A stretch of DNA of 5,327 nt from Pseudomonadota bacterium. GTDB taxonomy: Bacteria > Bdellovibrionota > Oligoflexia > Oligoflexales > Oligoflexaceae. Shown here one piece after another: positions 4,965 through 5,327 of this stretch (positions are counted from its first letter, which is position 1; the number at the start of each line of letters is the position of its first letter). The notes beneath the pieces are model-generated. The model had not been told where the DNA came from and did no database searches. It saw only the letters and a list, made by a program, of their open reading frames with translations. Location: positions 1 to 5,327 of the forward strand of contig JAKQGS010000067.1 of the NCBI GenBank assembly GCA_029556045.1. The letters are read 5' to 3'. The position numbers and the translations under genes were made by a program.

Positions 4965-5327
4965 ATGCCACTATTAAAAGGTCTTAAAATCATTGACTTA
5001 ACCAGGGTCCTAGCCGGCCCCTATGCCACCATGATTCTCGGAGATCTGGGAGCGGAAGTTATCAAGATAGAGCCCATCGATGGGGGGGACGAAACCCGCC
5101 ATTGGGGCCCGCCCTTTCGCAACGATGGCATGGCGGCTTATTTTGCGGCGGTGAATCGCAATAAAAAATCGTTAGCCTTGAATCTTAAATCCTCCGAGGG
5201 GCGCGACATTCTTTATCAGCTCATCAGAAATACCGATGCCGTGCTGCACAACTACCTGCCCATCACGCAGGAAAAGTTGGGGATCGGGGCCGATAGGTTG
5301 CAGGATCATAACCCGCGCCTGGTGGTG
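4965..5327 (+). CDS. Class III (CaiB/BaiF family) CoA-transferase, N-terminal part (cut by right edge)
   Basis: The first 121 residues of a family III CoA-transferase are present and the frame runs off the right edge. These cytosolic enzymes move coenzyme A between acyl groups, for example in formate/oxalate, carnitine, succinate or bile-acid metabolism; they usually have about 400 residues and form an interlocked dimer. Evidence is the N-terminal signature GLKIIDLTRVLAGPYATMI (residues 6-24) with GDLGAEVIKIEP (26-37), then GDETRHWGPP (41-50), YFAAVNRNKKSLALNLKS (59-76), EGRDILYQLI (78-87) and HNYLP (95-99). The catalytic Asp of this family comes later, near residue 170, so it is not visible and the substrate cannot be named. 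An in-frame ATG at 4959 has GAGG only 1 nt away, while ATG 4965 has it at 7 nt, so 4965 is chosen. It is divergent from the lipoprotein gene. A run of seven G (5082-5088) lies within the DGGD codons without breaking the frame. Confidence 0.92.
   Translation, partial: MPLLKGLKIIDLTRVLAGPYATMILGDLGAEVIKIEPIDGGDETRHWGPPFRNDGMAAYFAAVNRNKKSLALNLKSSEGRDILYQLIRNTDAVLHNYLPITQEKLGIGADRLQDHNPRLVV

Overview
The window looks like chromosomal DNA of a Gram-negative bacterium. Two of its six genes encode predicted lipoproteins, a third encodes a Sec-exported protein, and one start codon is TTG. The gene style (small lipoproteins, a secreted SUMF1-type protein, a LREDFC-type methyltransferase, a CaiB-type CoA-transferase) would suit a member of the Bdellovibrionota/Oligoflexia or a related proteobacterial lineage. 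That placement is an inference and cannot be settled from this window.

Layout. (1) Positions 1-1090, plus strand: the C-terminal end of a gene cut by the left edge (tail resembles DUF2786-type proteins), then 11 nt later a complete class I SAM-dependent methyltransferase with a clear ribosome binding site. (2) Positions 1116-3787, minus strand: a two-gene operon transcribed from right to left. Its first gene is a lipoprotein alpha/beta hydrolase of the PHB-depolymerase/LpqC esterase type. Its second is a secreted 600-residue protein that joins a SUMF1 (formylglycine-generating-enzyme-like) domain, lacking the catalytic cysteines, to a beta-propeller-like C-terminal half. The second gene starts at TTG, and its ribosome binding site overlaps the stop codon of the first, so the two are probably translationally coupled. 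The methyltransferase and this operon converge with only 25 nt between them and no convincing terminator. (3) Positions 3788-4141: a non-coding stretch holding a 127-bp element with 22-bp inverted terminal arms and a concentric central hairpin, then a strong intrinsic terminator for the next minus-strand gene. (4) Positions 4142-4744, minus strand: a small lipoprotein with an acidic middle and a very tyrosine-rich, cysteine-containing C-terminal half, preceded by a near-consensus sigma70 promoter. (5) Positions 4745-4964: an AT-rich divergent intergenic region with that promoter, UTR hairpins and a Fur-box-like site. (6) Position 4965 to the right edge, plus strand: the N-terminal third of a class III (CaiB/BaiF) CoA-transferase.

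The clearest functional link is between the esterase and the SUMF1/propeller protein, which are both exported and co-translated, suggesting joint work in the cell envelope or outside the cell on an unknown substrate. The least explained items are the 127-bp inverted-repeat element, the Tyr-rich lipoprotein and the SUMF1-propeller fusion. I see no CRISPR array, tRNA, rRNA, transposase or recognisable defence system.
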